Below are positions 62,258 to 64,000 of a DNA stretch of 64,000 bases, one piece after another. A model generated the notes under the pieces. It worked only from the letters and a program-made list of their open reading frames with translations. It had not been told where the DNA came from and did no database searches. This DNA comes from an uncultured Eubacteriales bacterium. GTDB lineage: Bacteria; Bacillota; Clostridia; Oscillospirales; CAG-272. The stretch is taken from NCBI GenBank assembly GCA_934796165.1, contig CAKVOU010000001.1, forward strand, positions 186,001-250,000. The letters are read 5' to 3'. Positions within the stretch are counted from its first letter, which is position 1; each line of letters opens with the position of its first letter. Both the position numbers and the translations under genes were made by a program.

Positions 62258-62572
62258 ATGAACGAAGAAGCAAAAATTGAATCGTCCGAGGAATTTCAGG
62301 ATGAAACACTGATCTGCAAGGAATGCGGCAAGGAGTTCGTATTCACTGCGGGTGAGCAGGCATTCTACAAGGAAAAGGGCTTCCAGAACAAGCCCAAGAC
62401 CTGCAAGGCTTGCCGTGACGCGAAGAAGAACGCCGGCAAGGAGCCGAGACAGTATTTTGTCGCAGTCTGCGCAAAGTGCGGCGGCGAAGCGCGTGTCCCG
62501 TTCCAGCCTTCTGCCGATAAGCCTGTGTATTGCAGCGCTTGCTTCCAGGAAATGAGAGCAGAGCGGAACTGA
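62258..62572 (+). CDS. Small zinc-ribbon protein
   Basis: 104 residues with four CxxC pairs: CKECGKEFVF, CKACRD, CAKCGGEARVPF and CSACFQEM. The segment FVFTAGEQAFYKEKGFQNKPKTCKACR is typical of the probable zinc-ribbon family (zf-trcl). Two ribbons are likely. Function unknown; such proteins are thought to bind nucleic acid or ribosomes. GAGGT precedes the ATG at 62258. It ends at a clear terminator. Confidence 0.85.
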   Translation: MNEEAKIESSEEFQDETLICKECGKEFVFTAGEQAFYKEKGFQNKPKTCKACRDAKKNAGKEPRQYFVAVCAKCGGEARVPFQPSADKPVYCSACFQEMRAERN

Positions 62573-62608
62573 TTTTCTTCTCGTAAGAACGATTTGTTCC
62601 TTTATCAC

Positions 62609-62641
62609 AAAACCGCACCGGCAACCGGTGCGGTTTTGTTT
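62609..62641 (+). terminator. Terminator after the zinc-ribbon gene
   Basis: AAAACCGCACCGG-CAA-CCGGTGCGGTTTT, a 13-bp stem, followed by GTTTT. Confidence 0.92.
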
Positions 62642-62724
62642 TATCGGGTATCTTTCCGCCGCTGCGCGGCGGGCGTGCTAAGTTCGCCTGATTGAAATTT
62701 CCTCTCAAAATACTGCTTCCCCCG

Positions 62725-62753
62725 TTGACTTTTCAAAAAAGTTGTACTAAAAT
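62725..62753 (+). promoter_or_regulatory. Promoter of the COG0523 GTPase gene
   Basis: TTGACT (62725-62730), 17 nt, TAAAAT (62748-62753), about 90 bases before the gene. No palindromic Zur-like operator was obvious around it. Confidence 0.7.
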
Positions 62754-62815
62754 ATATGCGGAGAAGTTTATTTCCGACTGAAACGGTATGTTTCGGCGGA
62801 ACATAGGCTTGGTGA

Positions 62816-62834
62816 TCCGGTCAAAATGACCGGA
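62816..62834 (+). promoter_or_regulatory. Leader hairpin touching the ribosome binding site of the COG0523 gene
   Basis: TCCGGTCA-AAA-TGACCGGA, an 8-bp perfect stem whose 3' arm ends inside the purine-rich GGAAAAGGA. Confidence 0.5.
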
Positions 62835-62845
62835 AAAGGAAAGGA

Positions 62846-64000
62846 ATGAATTCCATTATGACAAAAATCGACATTTTTTCGGGCTTCCTCGGAGCCGGTA
62901 AGACAACCCTGATCAAAAAACTGATCAAGGAAGCATATGCGGGTGAGAAGGTCGTCCTCATTGAAAACGAGTTCGGAGAAATCGGCATTGACGGCGGCTT
63001 CATGAAGGATGCCGACATCCAGATCACCGAAATGAACTCCGGCTGTATCTGCTGTTCGCTTGTCGGCGACTTCGGAAGAGCACTCAAAAAAGTGCTTGCG
63101 GAGTACGCGCCCGACCGTATCATCATCGAACCGTCCGGCGTCGGCAAGCTCAGTGACGTCATCCGTGCCGTGCAGGGTATCCATGCCGACGGCGCGATCC
63201 TCAACGGCTTTACCACCGTGGTCGACGCCAATAAGTGCAAGATGTATATGAAGAATTTCGGCGAATTCTTCGATGATCAGATCGAAAACGCCGGCTGTAT
63301 CGTCCTCAGCCATACCGGCACCGCGTCGGAAAAGAAGATCGAAGAATGCGTTGCCATGCTGAAGGAGCACAATACCACCGCTACGATCGTCACGACCGAC
63401 TGGGAAAGCCTTGACGGAAAGACCCTGCTTGCCGCTATGGAACGCAGAAATACCATTGACGCGGAGCTTGCCCGCCTTGCCGCAGAGACCGAGGAGGAGC
63501 ACCATCACCACGACGATGATGACGATGACGACGAGTGCTGCTGCCACCATCATCACGATGAGGATGAAGACGAGGGCGAGCATCACCACCATCACGACGA
63601 TGATGACGATGACGACGAGTGCTGCTGCCATCATCATCACGATGAGGATGAAGACGAGGGCGAGCATCACCACCATCATCACGATGATGACGATGATGAC
63701 GACCATGAATGCTGCCACCATCATCACGATGAGGATGAAGACGGGGAAGAACACCACCATCACCATCATCACCACCATGCCGACGAGGTGTTCACCAGCT
63801 GGGGCACCGAGACCGCGAAGAAGTTCACGACCGAGGAACTGACCGCCATTCTGAACGCGCTGGGTGACGCCGAAAAGTACGGCATGATCCTGCGTGCAAA
63901 GGGAATCGTGGATTCCGCGGACGGTAATTGGATCCACTTTGATTATGTGCCCGGCGAACCCGACGTCCGCCACGGCTCTGCCGATGTCACCGGCAGACTG
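62846..64000 (+). CDS. COG0523 (CobW/ZNG1-type) metal GTPase with His/Asp/Cys repeat array, 3'-truncated
   Basis: 385 residues to the window edge. GTPase motifs: Walker A GFLGAGKTT, IENEFGEIGIDGG, the metal-binding CxCC as SGCICCSL, and IIIEPSGVGKL. The usual base-recognition element is less clear (VLSHTGT in place of NKxD). Residues about 218-312 are an insertion with three long tandem units and a shorter end, built of runs of His, Asp, Glu and CCC. After it come FTSWGTET and the C-terminal CobW domain (GMILRAKGIVDS). Such proteins load Zn, Co or Ni into client enzymes. The start could instead be the ATG at 62858, the commoner family start. Confidence 0.92.
   Translation, partial: MNSIMTKIDIFSGFLGAGKTTLIKKLIKEAYAGEKVVLIENEFGEIGIDGGFMKDADIQITEMNSGCICCSLVGDFGRALKKVLAEYAPDRIIIEPSGVGKLSDVIRAVQGIHADGAILNGFTTVVDANKCKMYMKNFGEFFDDQIENAGCIVLSHTGTASEKKIEECVAMLKEHNTTATIVTTDWESLDGKTLLAAMERRNTIDAELARLAAETEEEHHHHDDDDDDDECCCHHHHDEDEDEGEHHHHHDDDDDDDECCCHHHHDEDEDEGEHHHHHHDDDDDDDHECCHHHHDEDEDGEEHHHHHHHHHADEVFTSWGTETAKKFTTEELTAILNALGDAEKYGMILRAKGIVDSADGNWIHFDYVPGEPDVRHGSADVTGRL
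63500..63779 (+). repeat. Tandem repeats coding a His/Asp/Cys metal-binding array
   Basis: Units of 93-96 bases, each coding four to six His, seven Asp, E-CCC (CC in the last), four His and DEDEDE(G)E. Units start near 63500, 63587 and 63668. Copies are nearly identical at DNA level, showing recent expansion. Confidence 0.92.

Overview
The window reads as a chromosomal segment of an endospore-forming member of the Clostridia, probably of the Oscillospirales or Christensenellales type. The evidence is an uninterrupted sigma-K gene, a SpoVAF/GerA-type germination protein and a BofC-C-like protein, a Firmicutes-type dcw cluster headed by mraZ, a CIRCE/HrcA operator on groESL, strong Shine-Dalgarno sites with several TTG and GTG starts, many TTGACA/TATAAT-type promoters and a moderately high GC content. 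The genus cannot be fixed from the sequence. Nothing looks like a prophage, insertion sequence or CRISPR array; the window is mostly core chromosome plus a few accessory surface and transport modules.

Layout. 1-5.8 kb: the 3' part of dnaE, then (minus strand) a P-type cation ATPase behind a promoter, a yybP-ykoY manganese riboswitch and a terminator, then a BofC-C-like protein. 5.9-15.1 kb: a class A penicillin-binding protein, a TspO-like membrane protein, trmL, secA and two membrane proteins of unknown function. 15.1-20.9 kb: an Asn/Gln-rich micro-protein, then a transporter operon of two zinc-ribbon ABC exporters flanking a DUF1854 protein. 20.9-27.9 kb (minus): a MacB/FtsX-type fused ABC protein and an asymmetric heterodimeric ABC exporter. 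28-31.8 kb: a sugar-phosphate isomerase-like protein, sigK, a YitT protein and a short-chain dehydrogenase. 31.8-36.4 kb: two repeat-bearing lipoproteins, each with a strong promoter. 36.8-38.2 kb: a SpoVAF-like protein.

38.6-52.2 kb holds the division and cell-wall cluster mraZ-rsmH-ftsL-like-pbp(PASTA)-murE-murF-mraY-ftsW-murG-divIB-ftsZ, with MraZ operator repeats just after the first -10 and a separate promoter for ftsZ. murD, murC/murB and ftsA are missing from their usual places. 52.4-57.3 kb: a glycosyltransferase overlapping mgtE tail to tail, then groEL/groES under CIRCE control. 57.8-64 kb: an AGCS symporter, a 16-bp minisatellite, homoserine dehydrogenase without an ACT domain, DUF4364, a SigH-like sigma factor, a degenerate tRNA-like element, a zinc-ribbon protein and the start of a COG0523 (CobW-type) GTPase carrying a remarkable His/Asp/Cys repeat array.

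The most promising novelties are the zinc-ribbon ABC/DUF1854 module with paired TTG starts, the Asn/Gln-rich micro-protein upstream of it, the metal-binding array in the COG0523 protein, the RBS-sequestering hairpin before the TspO-like gene, and the tRNA-like element beside two metal-related genes.
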